Shown: one piece after another, positions 36,086 to 45,920 of the stretch | Layout: each line of letters begins with the position of its first letter | Numbering within the stretch: position 1 is the first letter of the stretch | Origin: Burkholderiaceae bacterium | Lineage (GTDB): Bacteria > Pseudomonadota > Gammaproteobacteria > Burkholderiales > Burkholderiaceae_F | DNA: 64,000 nt | Assembly (NCBI GenBank): GCA_022843955.1 | Contig: JALHMQ010000022.1 | Span: 22,927-86,926 of the forward strand | Reading direction: 5' to 3' | Program-made: the position numbers and the translations under genes | Notes under the pieces: model-generated | The model's input: only the letters and a program-made list of their open reading frames with translations | Databases searched by the model: none | Told to the model about the DNA's origin: nothing

Positions 36086-38959
36086 ATGACCGAGGCTGCC
36101 GTGCCGGTCCCGGCCGACCCGATGCCTGCTGACCCGCTGGTGGCCGGCACAAAACGCGCGCGTGCTGCCAGCCGCTTCGTTGCCCAATGCGTGCGCCATC
36201 TGGCGCCCGACGAGGCGGGCCAGGACCAGGCGCTGTACACGCTGGCGCGCGAGCCGTGGACCCCGGCCCGACTCGACCAACAGCTCGTTGCACTGGCACC
36301 ACCGGCGGCCCATGCCGATGCGCTGGCAGCCGCCCTGCGCCGTCTGCGTCGCAACGTGCTGCTGAGCGTCATCGTGCGCGATGTTGCCGGCGTGGCGCTG
36401 CTCGACGAGGTCACGGCGACGATGACCTGGCTGGCCGAGCTGGCCGTGCAGCGGCTGGTCGGCGCGCATGCGCACGATCTCGCGCTGATCCATGGGGTGC
36501 CGCTCGCCGCGGACGGTGCACCGCAGGACCTGCTGGTGGTGGCGATGGGCAAGGGCGGCGGCGGCGAGTTGAACGTGTCCTCGGACCTCGACCTCATCTA
36601 CGTGTACGACGAAGGCGGCGAGACGCGCGCGCTCGGGGCCTTTGCCGATGCCCGGCGGCCGCTGTCGAACCATGAGTTCTTCGAGAAGCTCGGCCGGCGC
36701 GTGGCAGCCGCGCTGTCGGATGCCGCTGCCGATGGCTTCGTGTTCCGCGTTGATCTGCGCCTGCGTCCGAACGGTGACGCCGGACCGCTGGTGGTCTCGG
36801 TGGCAATGCTGGAGGAGTACCTGATCCGCCAGGGCCGTGCCTGGGAGCGTTTTGCCTGGCTCAAGGGGCGGGTGATCTCGGCGCCTGTGTTTGCCGATGC
36901 CGCCGGCTTCGAGGCGCAGGTGGCGGCGCTGGAATCGACCGTCGCGCCGTTCGTGTTCCGCAAGTATCTCGATTTCAACGCCATCGCGGCGCTGCGTGGC
37001 CTGCACGAGATGATCCGCGCCGAGACGCAGAAGAAAAGCGCGCGCGGTGCCGGCGGCCACCGGACGCACGAGGACAACGTCAAGCTCGGGCGCGGCGGCA
37101 TCCGCGAGATCGAGTTCATCGCGCAGACGTTCCAGGTGATGCGCGGCGGTCGCGAGACGCGGCTGCGCGGCAAGCGCACGCTGGACACGCTGGCCATGCT
37201 GGCGCGGCTCAACCTGCTGGCGCCTGCGACCTGCACGCGGCTGGCCGAGGCATATGTGTTCCTGCGCCGGCTCGAGCATGCGCTGCAATACATCGACGAT
37301 GCGCAGACGCACCTGCTGCCGGCGGCAGCCGACGAGCGCGCGCGGGCGGCCGCCTTGCTTGGGCTGGAGGTCGATGACCTGATCGCGCGCTACCTGGCGC
37401 AGCGCGAGTTCGTTGCCGCCAGCTTCGATGCGATCTTTCTGCCGCCCGACGATGGCGATCGCAATGGCGAGTCGCAGGCGCCGCTGACCGACGAGGCGCT
37501 GCTGGCGCGCCTGACCGCGCGCGGCTTCAAGGCGCCGCAGGAGTCGGCGGGGCGGGTGCGCACGTTGCTCGGCTCGCGTCGCGTGCAGGCCGCGAGCGAG
37601 GTCGCGCGCGGATCGATCGAGCGCCTGCTCGAACGCGCGATCGAGGCAATCGGCGCGCGCCGCGACGAGGAGGGCGCGGTGCACGACGTCGGTCCCGACG
37701 AGGTGCTGGCGCGCTTTGTCCAGCTGCTCGACGTGATCGCCGGCCGCAGCACCTACATCGCGTTGCTGAACCAGTATCCGCGGGCGTTCGCACGCGTGCT
37801 TCGCCTGCTCGCCGCCAGCCGCTGGGCGACGGACTTCCTGGCGCGCCATCCGATCCTTCTGGATGAAATGCTCGACGACCGCGAGGGCTGGGAGCCGGAC
37901 TGGATGGCGTGGAAGGTCGAGGTCGAGGCACAACTGGCCCGCGATGCCCACGACGATGTCGAGCGCCAGATGAACATCCTGCGCGACGTCCATCATGTGC
38001 AGCTGTTCCGCCTGCTGCTGGCGGACCTCGATGGCCGATTGACGGTCGAGCGGCTCGCCGACCATCTGTCGCTGCTGGCCGACCAGACGCTGAGCCTTGC
38101 GCTGGCCGGTGCCTGGCAAAGTCTGTCGCGGCGCCATCGTGACGCCCCGGCGTTCGCCGTGATCGGCTACGGCAAGCTCGGCGGCAAGGAACTGGGCTAT
38201 GCGTCGGACCTCGACATCATCTTCCTGTTCGATGACCCGCACCCCGACGCGGCGGAGATTTATGCCTTGCTGGGCCGGCGCCTGGCCAACTGGCTGACGG
38301 CGCAGACCTCCAGTGGCGTGCTGTTCGAAATCGACCTGCGGCTGCGGCCGAACGGCAACGCCGGGCTGCTGGTGTCATCGATCGAGGCCTTCGAGAAGTA
38401 CCAGCGCAATGACGCTGGAGGCGGTGCCTGGACCTGGGAACACCAGGCGCTCACGCGGGCGCGCTTTTGCTGCGGCGACGCCGCCCTGGGCGCGCGGTTC
38501 GAGCAGGTGCGTTGCGAGGTGCTGGCACGCGAGCGCGCGCGCGACAGCCTGGTCGCCGACGTGCTTGCAATGCGCCAGAAGATGCACGACGGTCACCCCA
38601 ATCGCTCGGCGCTGTTCGACCTGAAACATGACCTCGGCGGCATGGTCGACATCGAGTTCATCGTGCAGACGCTGGTGCTGCTGCACTCGCATCGGCACCG
38701 GCGCCTGCTCGGCAACCTCGGCAACATCGCGCTGCTGCGCATCGCCGCCGAGGTGGGGCTGATCGACGCGGGTCTGGCGCAGGCCGGTGCCGACGCCTAT
38801 CGCCACTATCGCAAGCTGCAGCACCGGGTGCGCCTGAACGGGTCGCAGTACGCGCGCGTTGAACCGGCCGAGGTGGTGGGCGAGAGCGAGTCGGTGGTGG
38901 CGCTGTGGGACGCGCTCTTCGCGCCCCCACCGGCCGCGGCCGCAACCGCGGGCGGCTGA
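36086..38959 (+). CDS. glnE: Glutamine synthetase adenylyltransferase/deadenylase
   Basis: GlnE adds AMP to or removes it from a tyrosine of glutamine synthetase under control of PII protein. The product is 957 residues from MTEAAVPVPAD. The N-terminal adenylyl-removase half has the nucleotidyltransferase motif GGGGELNVSSDLDLIYVYDE, and the C-terminal adenylyltransferase half has LGGKELGYASDLDIIFLFDD. The conserved LGRGGIREIEF and DLGGMVDIEFIVQTLVL segments follow each half. A longer frame from 35996 is Arg/Cys-rich and unlikely. Confidence 0.96.
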   Translation: MTEAAVPVPADPMPADPLVAGTKRARAASRFVAQCVRHLAPDEAGQDQALYTLAREPWTPARLDQQLVALAPPAAHADALAAALRRLRRNVLLSVIVRDVAGVALLDEVTATMTWLAELAVQRLVGAHAHDLALIHGVPLAADGAPQDLLVVAMGKGGGGELNVSSDLDLIYVYDEGGETRALGAFADARRPLSNHEFFEKLGRRVAAALSDAAADGFVFRVDLRLRPNGDAGPLVVSVAMLEEYLIRQGRAWERFAWLKGRVISAPVFADAAGFEAQVAALESTVAPFVFRKYLDFNAIAALRGLHEMIRAETQKKSARGAGGHRTHEDNVKLGRGGIREIEFIAQTFQVMRGGRETRLRGKRTLDTLAMLARLNLLAPATCTRLAEAYVFLRRLEHALQYIDDAQTHLLPAAADERARAAALLGLEVDDLIARYLAQREFVAASFDAIFLPPDDGDRNGESQAPLTDEALLARLTARGFKAPQESAGRVRTLLGSRRVQAASEVARGSIERLLERAIEAIGARRDEEGAVHDVGPDEVLARFVQLLDVIAGRSTYIALLNQYPRAFARVLRLLAASRWATDFLARHPILLDEMLDDREGWEPDWMAWKVEVEAQLARDAHDDVERQMNILRDVHHVQLFRLLLADLDGRLTVERLADHLSLLADQTLSLALAGAWQSLSRRHRDAPAFAVIGYGKLGGKELGYASDLDIIFLFDDPHPDAAEIYALLGRRLANWLTAQTSSGVLFEIDLRLRPNGNAGLLVSSIEAFEKYQRNDAGGGAWTWEHQALTRARFCCGDAALGARFEQVRCEVLARERARDSLVADVLAMRQKMHDGHPNRSALFDLKHDLGGMVDIEFIVQTLVLLHSHRHRRLLGNLGNIALLRIAAEVGLIDAGLAQAGADAYRHYRKLQHRVRLNGSQYARVEPAEVVGESESVVALWDALFAPPPAAAATAGG

Positions 38960-38977
38960 GGCTCGCTCGACCGGCGC

Positions 38978-39451
38978 TCAGGCGGCGGCGATCTCGGCGG
39001 CCTTGAAGGCGTGGGCGAGGGCGGCCGGGGTGTGCTTGCGCACATCCTTGAGCGAATGCAGCTGCTCGTGGCCGCAGTGCTGGCAGCGGTGGACCGGCAC
39101 GGTCAGATCGATGTTGAACTGCGGGCAGTCGGGCAGCGCCACGTCAATGCGGAAGGTATGCGGCTGGTCCGGGCTGCTGGCCAGTTTCGTACCGCAGGCC
39201 GCGCAGTGGTAGTGCTTGAACAGCAGGCCCTTGGTTTCGCTTGCCGGCAGTTGCGGCTCGTCGTGCTCCATCAGGTGATCGAGCAGCAGCAGCGGAAAGT
39301 CGGCGCTCGCAAACTGTCGGTGCCCGTGCGGGCACTCGAGCACCGGCATGTCGTGCACGGTGACGGCAAGCGGCGCATCTTCACCATGGGTCAGGGCAAG
39401 CCGGGCTGCTTCGGTGTCGGCCTTGCAGATGGTGCAGCGTCGGGTGGTCAT
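38978..39451 (-). CDS. Zinc-ribbon protein of unknown function
   Basis: The 157-residue soluble product has several Cys pairs: CTICKAD near the N-terminus, HCAACGTK in the middle and HRCQHCGHEQL later, suggesting two or three zinc sites. A CPHGH element adds another potential ligand set. The C-terminus is Ala-rich. I do not recognise a named family. It is convergent with glnE, 18 bp apart. Confidence 0.7.
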   Translation of the reverse strand: MTTRRCTICKADTEAARLALTHGEDAPLAVTVHDMPVLECPHGHRQFASADFPLLLLDHLMEHDEPQLPASETKGLLFKHYHCAACGTKLASSPDQPHTFRIDVALPDCPQFNIDLTVPVHRCQHCGHEQLHSLKDVRKHTPAALAHAFKAAEIAAA

Positions 39452-39759
39452 GGCGGGCTCCTCATGACGGACGATGAAGCGAATCGTCGGCGCACGACGG
39501 CAGGTTGTCGACCCAAGATTGCCCTAGCGCGAGTGCGGTGCGGGAGCGCGCACGGCCGGCGTCGCGGGCGGGCGCAGTCGGCACCAGCGGCCAGGCCGAG
39601 TCCGGGTCAACCCGGCCTGCAGCCCCGTTTGCTCGAGCCTGCCAGCGCACCAGCCGGGTGCGAGGCAAGCAAATACGTAGGTCGAGACGGGCAGTTCCAC
39701 GCTTTGGCGCTGGGGGTTGAACCGTAGCCTTGACGCTTCACCACTGACGCCGGCCGACG
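39452..39759. other. Divergent intergenic region, no gene recognised
   Basis: These 308 bp separate the leftward zinc-ribbon gene from the rightward CheW-fusion gene and presumably hold both promoters. No RNA gene, clear palindrome or family-like frame was seen. Confidence 0.5.
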
Positions 39760-42264
39760 ATGAGCGCCACCGACGATCTGATCCCCCACATGCATCGCGT
39801 GCAGACCGCCGATCGCGACATGCGCGACCTCGGCCTCGTGTGGCAGATGATCGAGGCCAGTGCCGCGATCAGTTGTCCTGACGAAGTGCAGTCGATCCTG
39901 CCCACGCTGACGCATACGCGCGAACGCTTCGACAACCTGCAGAAGCGGCTGATCTCGCAGCTCGGTGCGGAGAACCTGGCCGAGCTTGGCGACGACCTCG
40001 TTTCCAAGGCGCAGTGTGCGATCGACATCCTGGTGCGCAACCTGTTCGAACGCACCGCCGACGTCGGCTTTCTCGCCACCGATGACGAACTGCGCGCGTT
40101 CTGCGGCGCCGATGCGGCCAGCCGGGCGGGGCTGCGCGACCCGCTGGAGGCGCGCCTCGACGAGTACCGCGCGAAGTACACCGTGTACGACGACATCATC
40201 GTGGTCGACACGGTCGGTACCGTGCTGGCGCGGCTCGACCGCGCCGCGGCCTTGTCCTGCAGCCGCGATCCGATCATCGGCGCGGCGCTGGCCGGGCGCA
40301 GCTACGTCGAGCAGTACGCCGCCACTGACCTGGCCGACGGCTGCGCGCTGCTGTATGCGCATCGCATCGAGGTCGACAGCCGCGCCGCGGGAGTGCTGAT
40401 CCTGCGCTTTCGCTTTGCCGACGAGATGCAGCGCATCTTCACGGACCTGGCCGATGAGCGTCGGCAGATGGCCCTGGTGCTGGTCGACGATGCGTGCCGC
40501 GTGATCGCCACCAGCGACGACGGCCATGTGCCGCTGGGCACGCGCCTGACCAGCGGCCCGGCAGGCGAAGTGCGGCTGTGCTCGTTCGGTGGACGTGACT
40601 ACCTGGCCGTGACCTGCCCGACGCGCGGCTACCAGTCGTATCGCGGCCCGGGCTGGCGCGCGCAGGCGATGGTGTCGCTGCTCACGGCGTTCCGCGGCAG
40701 CCAGCCGGCAATCGAGGGCGACAGCGAGATCGCCCTCGACAACCCCGAGCTGACGCACCTGCAGAACGAGGCCGACGAGATCAACCGCAACCTGCGCCGC
40801 GTGGTGTGGAACGGCCGGTTGATGGCCGGCGCACAAAGTGGCGACCAGGCACGCCTCAAGGCGGTGCTCACGCAGGTCCATCAGGCCGGCGGCCGCACCC
40901 GGGAGCGGGTGGGTGACGCGATCGAGGAACTGCACCGCACGTCGCTCGGACGCACGCGCCATCACGCTGCCGAGCTGGCACGGCTGGCGGCCGACATCAT
41001 GGATCGCAACCTCTACGAGCGCGCCAATGATTGCCGCTGGTGGGCGCTGTCCCCGGTCGTGCGGCGCGTGCTCGCCACCCCAGCGGAAGCCGCCGGCAGC
41101 ACCGAACTGAACGGCGTGCTCGACTACATCAACGGCCTGTACACCGTGTACACGCGGCTGGTGGCCTTCGACACGCAGGGCGTGATCCGTGGCGCCTCGC
41201 GCGAGGACCCGGAGCGGCCGCTGGTCGGCAGCCAGATCGACGCCTGCCATCGCGACGCGATCGCTCGCCTGGCGACCTCCCAGCAGTACGCGGTAAGCGC
41301 CTTCGAGCCGGGCGCGCTGACCGACGGTATGCCCAGCTATGTGTACCTGGCCGCGGTGCGCAACGAGCTCGGCGTGCTGACCGGCGGCGTGGCGGTCGTC
41401 TTCAACGCCGTCAACGAACTGCGCACCATGCTGACCGATGTCATCGGATCGCGTCACGCGCTGGCCGCGTTCGTCGATGCCCAGGGCCGTGTGCTGGTCT
41501 GCAGCGACCCGGGCGTGGCGCCCGGCACCACGCTGCCGTTCGCGCTGCACGCAGCGGTGGTCGAGCACGACGGCGCCCATCATGCGTGTGCGCGCGCGGT
41601 CGCTGGCGGTTATCGGGAGTTCAAGATCGACGACGGCTACCGCAACGATGTGGCGGCGGTGGTGATCCTGCAGCTGGGGCCGATGGAACGGCGGCGCGCG
41701 CCGCTGCACGAGCGTGCGCTGGTGGTGGCGCCGGTGGGACGCCGCGCCGAGTCGATCGAGCTGGCAGTGTTCCAGGTCGGCGCATCGCGCTATGCGCTGC
41801 CCGCGTCGAGCGTGATCGAAGCCTGCAGCCAGGCGCGGCTGGTGCGCACGCCGGTGGCGCATGCGCTGGGGCTGGGCCTGCTCGAAGTCGATGTCGGCAG
41901 CCGGCCGCGCCTGGTGCAGGCGCTGTGCACGCGGCGCCTGTTCGAGGTCGGCTACCCGGCGCGCGCCAATGACGGCGTGATGCTGGTGCTGCGGTCGCCG
42001 CTGGTGCCTGACCTGCCGACCCTGGCGCTGCGTGTCGACGACCTGGTCACGGTGTTCGAGGTGGACCGCACCCACTTGCAGCCGGCGCCGCTGGAACTGC
42101 GCCAGCATGCGCCGTGGGTGGTCAGCCTGCTCGACGCGAGCGATGGCGCCGAGGCCACGCAGTCGATGATCCAGGTGCTCGATCCGAACGCCTTGCTGGC
42201 GCTGATCGGGCGCCCTGTCGCGGCGGTTGCAGCGGCGCCGGCTACAGAAGCCGTAGTGCGGTGA
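39760..42264 (+). CDS. Soluble tandem sensor protein with C-terminal CheW domain
   Basis: The product is 834 residues without a signal peptide or membrane helix. Two homologous halves each start with a helical bundle (ILVRNLFERTADVGFLATDD and IMDRNLYERANDCRWWALSP) and continue into a Cache/PAS-like sensor region (YTVYDDIIVVDTVGTVLARLD and YTVYTRLVAFDTQGVIRGAS). The last ~165 residues from about 667 are a CheW domain (ELAVFQVGASRYALPASSVIEA). CheW couples receptors to CheA, so this may be a cytoplasmic ligand-sensing adaptor. No che genes are adjacent. The 3' end overlaps the convergent azlD by 23 bp. Confidence 0.82.
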   Translation: MSATDDLIPHMHRVQTADRDMRDLGLVWQMIEASAAISCPDEVQSILPTLTHTRERFDNLQKRLISQLGAENLAELGDDLVSKAQCAIDILVRNLFERTADVGFLATDDELRAFCGADAASRAGLRDPLEARLDEYRAKYTVYDDIIVVDTVGTVLARLDRAAALSCSRDPIIGAALAGRSYVEQYAATDLADGCALLYAHRIEVDSRAAGVLILRFRFADEMQRIFTDLADERRQMALVLVDDACRVIATSDDGHVPLGTRLTSGPAGEVRLCSFGGRDYLAVTCPTRGYQSYRGPGWRAQAMVSLLTAFRGSQPAIEGDSEIALDNPELTHLQNEADEINRNLRRVVWNGRLMAGAQSGDQARLKAVLTQVHQAGGRTRERVGDAIEELHRTSLGRTRHHAAELARLAADIMDRNLYERANDCRWWALSPVVRRVLATPAEAAGSTELNGVLDYINGLYTVYTRLVAFDTQGVIRGASREDPERPLVGSQIDACHRDAIARLATSQQYAVSAFEPGALTDGMPSYVYLAAVRNELGVLTGGVAVVFNAVNELRTMLTDVIGSRHALAAFVDAQGRVLVCSDPGVAPGTTLPFALHAAVVEHDGAHHACARAVAGGYREFKIDDGYRNDVAAVVILQLGPMERRRAPLHERALVVAPVGRRAESIELAVFQVGASRYALPASSVIEACSQARLVRTPVAHALGLGLLEVDVGSRPRLVQALCTRRLFEVGYPARANDGVMLVLRSPLVPDLPTLALRVDDLVTVFEVDRTHLQPAPLELRQHAPWVVSLLDASDGAEATQSMIQVLDPNALLALIGRPVAAVAAAPATEAVVR

Positions 42265-42562
42265 ACGCCGCCATGCCCACCGCCATCGTGACGATCATGC
42301 TGCGCGACACCAGCATGACGCCGATGGCCAGCGCGCCCGCGAGCAGCTTGAGGTTGCCCAGCGTCAGCGACAGCTGACCCTGCTCCAGCAGCACCTCGGG
42401 CGCCACCAGCGCCACCAGTGCGCAGGCCGGCGCATAGCGCAGCGCATGCTGCACGCGCAGCGGCAGCGGAATGCGGTCACCCAGCACCAGAAAGAACGAG
42501 CGCGTCGCCACGGTCACCGCGGTGAGGCCAATGATCACGAGCCAGGTGTTCAGGGCATTCAT
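42242..42562 (-). CDS. azlD: Branched-chain amino acid exporter small subunit
   Basis: The 106-residue membrane protein has about four helices (TWLVIIGLTAVTVATRSFFLVL; RYAPACALVALVAPEVLL; LLAGALAIGVMLVSRSMIVTMAVGM) typical of AzlD. It works with AzlC to export leucine, valine and isoleucine or analogues. Its ATG overlaps the azlC stop (ATGA), so the two are coupled. Its end overlaps the convergent CheW-fusion gene by 23 bp. Confidence 0.9.
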   Translation of the reverse strand: MNALNTWLVIIGLTAVTVATRSFFLVLGDRIPLPLRVQHALRYAPACALVALVAPEVLLEQGQLSLTLGNLKLLAGALAIGVMLVSRSMIVTMAVGMAAFTALRLL

Positions 42563-43368
42563 TTGCGCTGCCCCCGCTCGAGCGCGATCTCGGTCGCCAT
42601 TGCCGCGCTGATGCCGACCACCACCGCGGCCACCAGGCCCAGCTTCAGCGGCAGGCCACTGCCCAGCACCGCCACCGCGCCCGCCACCAGCGCGCCGACC
42701 ACGCTCGGCGTACCCACCACCATCGGCACCGTGAGCGCGATCAGCGCGAGGATCGCCGCGAACTCCAGCCCCCACGCACCGGGCACCTGCCCCGCCAGGA
42801 AGATGCCAATGATCGACATCGTCTGCCACGACAGCCAGTTGCCGCCGGCAATGCCGAGGAAGAACCACACGCGGCGGGTGGCGGCGAGATCGTCGCTGTC
42901 GCCTTCACTGTTGCTTCCAGTGGCGTTTGATGCCGCCTGCAGGTCGGCCTGCGCCCGCGCTGCGGTCCAGCGCTGCAGGCAGATCGCAAAGCCGACATCG
43001 CTGGTGAGGTAGCCCAGCAGCAGGCGCCGACCCAGCGTGTAGCGCGCGAAGTACGGGTACAGCCCGGCCGAGAAGATCACGAAGCGCAGGTTCACCACGG
43101 TGGCGGTCAGCAGGACCACCCACACCGGCGCATCGGCGGCGATCAACGGCAGCGCGGCAAGCTGGGCGCTGCCGGCGAACACCAGCAGCGTCATGCCCAG
43201 CGCCTCGATCTGCGACATCCCGATCTTGACCATCGCCACACCGGTAACCAGGCCCCAGGTGCCGGTGGCCACCAGTGCCGGCAGCACGGCGCGCAGGCCG
43301 GCGCCGAACGCCTCGCGTCGTACCGTCGCCAGGTGCGGCGAAGCACCGAACAAGGTGCGCCGGATCAT
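42559..43368 (-). CDS. azlC: Branched-chain amino acid exporter large subunit
   Basis: The 269-residue membrane protein starts MIRRTLFGASPHL. Family segments are present: PALVATGTWGLVTGVAMVK, LVFAGSAQLAALPL and VVNLRFVIFSAGLYPYF. An Asn/Ser/Asp-rich loop (ASNATGSNSEGDSDD, about residues 160-175) is longer than usual. The ATG overlaps the stop of the MFS gene. It lies on the opposite strand from ilvE, so amino acid aminotransfer and export genes share a neighbourhood. Confidence 0.92.
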   Translation of the reverse strand: MIRRTLFGASPHLATVRREAFGAGLRAVLPALVATGTWGLVTGVAMVKIGMSQIEALGMTLLVFAGSAQLAALPLIAADAPVWVVLLTATVVNLRFVIFSAGLYPYFARYTLGRRLLLGYLTSDVGFAICLQRWTAARAQADLQAASNATGSNSEGDSDDLAATRRVWFFLGIAGGNWLSWQTMSIIGIFLAGQVPGAWGLEFAAILALIALTVPMVVGTPSVVGALVAGAVAVLGSGLPLKLGLVAAVVVGISAAMATEIALERGQRK

Positions 43369-44645
43369 GCGGTGGCCGGGGCGGCGCGCCGCGTATGCAG
43401 CAGCAGCCAGGCGATGGCCGCGGTGGTGACGATCATCGGCGGCAGCGACCACAAATTCAGGTCCGTCCAGCCGGTGGCAGACAGCAGCGCGCCGGAGGCC
43501 GCCGAGGAGGTGATCATGGTCAGGAACACCGCCAGGTCATTCACCCCCTGGACCTTGGATTTCTCCGCGCTGGTGTAGGTGCGCGTGAGCAGCGCGGTGG
43601 CGCCGGTGAACATGAAGTTCCACCCCACGCCCAGCGCGAACAGAGCGAACCAGAAGTGCCAGTAGCTCAGGCCGGCGTGAGCGATCACCACGGTGATGAA
43701 CATCAGCGCGCAGCCGGCCAGCATCACCTGCAGCAGGCCGAAGCGGCGGATCAGGGAGCCGGTGAAAAAGCCCGGCGCGAACATGGCGATCACGTGCCAC
43801 ATGATGACGTCGGCTGCCTGCGGATAGCCGAAACCGCACACCTGCATCGCCAGCGGCGTGGCGGTCATCAGCAGGTTCATCGCGCCAAAGCTGATCGCGC
43901 CTGCCAGCACCGCCACGATGAACGCCGGCTGCCGCGCGATCTGCGCCAGCGGCCGCGCCGGCCCGTGGGCGCGGTCGGCTTTGTGCGGGATGCGCAGCAG
44001 GCTGGCGACGATGAGCGTGATCACCGCCACCAGCGCGAGTGCCACGTAGGTGCCGGCAAACGTCACTGGCAGCAGCTCGCGGGTGAGCTTGCTCATCTGC
44101 GGGCCGATGATGCCGCCGACGATGCCGCCGGCCAGCACCCAGGAGATTGCGCGTTCCTTGAGCGACGGCGCGTAGGCGTCGGCCACATCGGCGGCGGCAA
44201 AGCGCAGGTACTGGGCAAAGGCGTTGTACAGGCCGACCACGAAGGTGCCCGCGCAGAGCAGCACGAAGCTGCCGGTGAGGACACCGGCCGCGGCGATGGC
44301 GGTGCCGATGCAGCCCATTGCCGCGCCGAACATGAAGCCGGCGCGCCGGCCCCAGCGGCCCATGGCGAGCGAGGCCGGCACCGTGGTCAGCGCGGAGCCG
44401 ATGATGTAGGTCGTGATGGGCAGCGTGGCCCATAGTGGCGACGGTGCCAGCGCCAGGCCCGCCAAGCCGTTGACGGCGATCAGGGTGACGTTGTTGACGT
44501 AGAGCAGCGCCTGGCAGAGCACGAGCAGCGTGATCTGGCGCCGCGCCGACTTCTCGGCATCGGGTGAATGAGTCAGCACCGTGCCGAGTATAGGCGGACG
44601 GATCGGCCGAGCTGCCGGGTGGGCAGCGAAAGGCACGCAGCGCAT
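43365..44645 (-). CDS. Major facilitator superfamily transporter
   Basis: The protein is about 400-426 residues with twelve predicted helices. The MFS motif A-like loop GRWGRRAGFMFG follows helix 2. The subgroup (LCQALLYVNNVTLIAVNGLAGLALAP at the start) is widespread in proteobacteria; the substrate is unknown. The first ~22 residues before the GTG at 44579 (VLTHSPDAEKSARRQ) are Pro/Arg-rich, so that GTG may be the real start. It is the first gene of an azlC-azlD operon, joined by an ATGA overlap. Confidence 0.88.
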   Translation of the reverse strand: MRCVPFAAHPAARPIRPPILGTVLTHSPDAEKSARRQITLLVLCQALLYVNNVTLIAVNGLAGLALAPSPLWATLPITTYIIGSALTTVPASLAMGRWGRRAGFMFGAAMGCIGTAIAAAGVLTGSFVLLCAGTFVVGLYNAFAQYLRFAAADVADAYAPSLKERAISWVLAGGIVGGIIGPQMSKLTRELLPVTFAGTYVALALVAVITLIVASLLRIPHKADRAHGPARPLAQIARQPAFIVAVLAGAISFGAMNLLMTATPLAMQVCGFGYPQAADVIMWHVIAMFAPGFFTGSLIRRFGLLQVMLAGCALMFITVVIAHAGLSYWHFWFALFALGVGWNFMFTGATALLTRTYTSAEKSKVQGVNDLAVFLTMITSSAASGALLSATGWTDLNLWSLPPMIVTTAAIAWLLLHTRRAAPATA

Positions 44646-44685
44646 GCACCCAGCGCAGGCACGCAGCGCGGACGGCTCGGTTGGA

Positions 44686-44691
44686 TAGAAT
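44686..44691 (+). promoter_or_regulatory. Candidate -10 hexamer for ilvE
   Basis: TAGAAT lies 39-44 bp before the ilvE ATG in a short GC-rich divergent region. No strong -35 was found. Its distance to the start is normal for a short leader. Confidence 0.4.
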
Positions 44692-44729
44692 CTGCGCCTT
44701 CACAGCACGGGCATCGATGGGAGACCGGC

Positions 44730-45650
44730 ATGTCAATGGCAGACCGCGACGGATGGATCTGGTACGACGGCAAGCTCGTGCCGTGGCGGGATGCCACCAC
44801 CCACGTGCTCACTCACTCGCTGCACTATGGCCTGGCGGTGTTCGAAGGCGTGCGCGCGTATCACACGCCGCAGGGCGCGGCGATCTTTCGCCTGCAGGAC
44901 CACACCGATCGGCTGCTCAACTCCGCCAAGATCTTCATGATGGAGGTGCCCTACACGCGCGAGCAGCTCAACGATGCGCAGCGCGAGGTGGTGCGCGCCA
45001 ACAAGCTCGACAGCTGTTACCTGCGGCCGCTCGCGTTCTACGGCTCGGAGAAGATGGGCGTCAGTCCCAAGGGCGCCAAGGTGCACGTGAGCATTGCTGC
45101 CTGGCCGTGGGGCGCGTATCTCGGCGAGGAGGGGCTCGCCAAGGGCATCCGCGTGAAGACATCGTCGTTCCAGCGTCACCACATCAACGTCTCGATGGTG
45201 CGCTCCAAGACCGCCGGCCACTACGTGAACTCGATCCTCGCCAACATGGAGGCGGTCAATCACGGTTACGACGAAGCGCTGCTGCTCGACACCCAGGGCT
45301 TCGTCGCCGAAGGGGCCGGCGAGAACCTGTTCATCGTGCGCGACGGCCAGCTGTTCGAGCCGAACATGGTGTCCGGCCTGATCGGCATCACCCGTCGCAC
45401 CGTGATCGAGCTGGCCAAAGACCTCGGCCTCACCGTGACGCAGATGCCGATGACGCGCGACGACGTGTACCTGGCCGACGAGGCATTCTTCACCGGCACC
45501 GCAGCTGAAGTCACGCCGATCCGCGAACTCGACGGCCGCGTGATCGGACGCGGCAGCCGCGGCCCGATCACCGAGAAGATCCAGTCGCTGTTCTTCGACG
45601 TCGTCAACGGCCGCAACGCCAAGTACGCGCACTGGCTGACGAAGGTCTGA
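44730..45650 (+). CDS. ilvE: Branched-chain amino acid aminotransferase
   Basis: IlvE is a fold-type IV PLP enzyme that transfers amino groups between glutamate and Leu/Ile/Val keto acids in the cytosol. The product is 306 residues from MSMADRDGWIWYDGKLVPW. Signatures are SLHYGLAVFEGVRAY, the PLP lysine in MVRSKTAGHYVNSILA, EALLLDTQGFVAEGAGENLF and EAFFTGTAAEVTPI. It starts a rightward run of four genes with gaps of 28-47 bp. Opposite lie the BCAA exporter genes. Confidence 0.96.
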   Translation: MSMADRDGWIWYDGKLVPWRDATTHVLTHSLHYGLAVFEGVRAYHTPQGAAIFRLQDHTDRLLNSAKIFMMEVPYTREQLNDAQREVVRANKLDSCYLRPLAFYGSEKMGVSPKGAKVHVSIAAWPWGAYLGEEGLAKGIRVKTSSFQRHHINVSMVRSKTAGHYVNSILANMEAVNHGYDEALLLDTQGFVAEGAGENLFIVRDGQLFEPNMVSGLIGITRRTVIELAKDLGLTVTQMPMTRDDVYLADEAFFTGTAAEVTPIRELDGRVIGRGSRGPITEKIQSLFFDVVNGRNAKYAHWLTKV

Positions 45651-45697
45651 CCGCCGTCGGCGCCACCGCACGACCTTGATCAACGAGAAGCGCACGA

Positions 45698-45892
45698 ATG
45701 ACCACCACCCACCCCGTCGTCGAACTGCTGGCCAAGGACCTGCCGGCGTTCTGCCCCAATCCGCAGATGCCGGTGTGGAGCCACCATCCGCGCGTGTTCC
45801 TCGACGTCAGCCACACCGGCGAGGCGATGTGTCCTTACTGCGGCACCCGCTACCGCCTGAAGGCGGGCGAGGTGGTCAAGGGCCACGCCTAG
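45698..45892 (+). CDS. Small zinc-finger protein (zf-CHCC type)
   Basis: The product is 64 residues. Metal ligands are Cys19, a His in HPRVFLDV and the pair CPYCGTRY, the pattern of the zf-CHCC family that includes the NDUFS6 subunit of complex I and bacterial short proteins beside ilvE. Its role in bacteria is unknown. It follows ilvE by 47 bp, an arrangement common in Burkholderiales. Confidence 0.88.
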   Translation: MTTTHPVVELLAKDLPAFCPNPQMPVWSHHPRVFLDVSHTGEAMCPYCGTRYRLKAGEVVKGHA

Positions 45893-45920
45893 AGCGTGCC
45901 TGCCTGTCGCGAGCCACACG

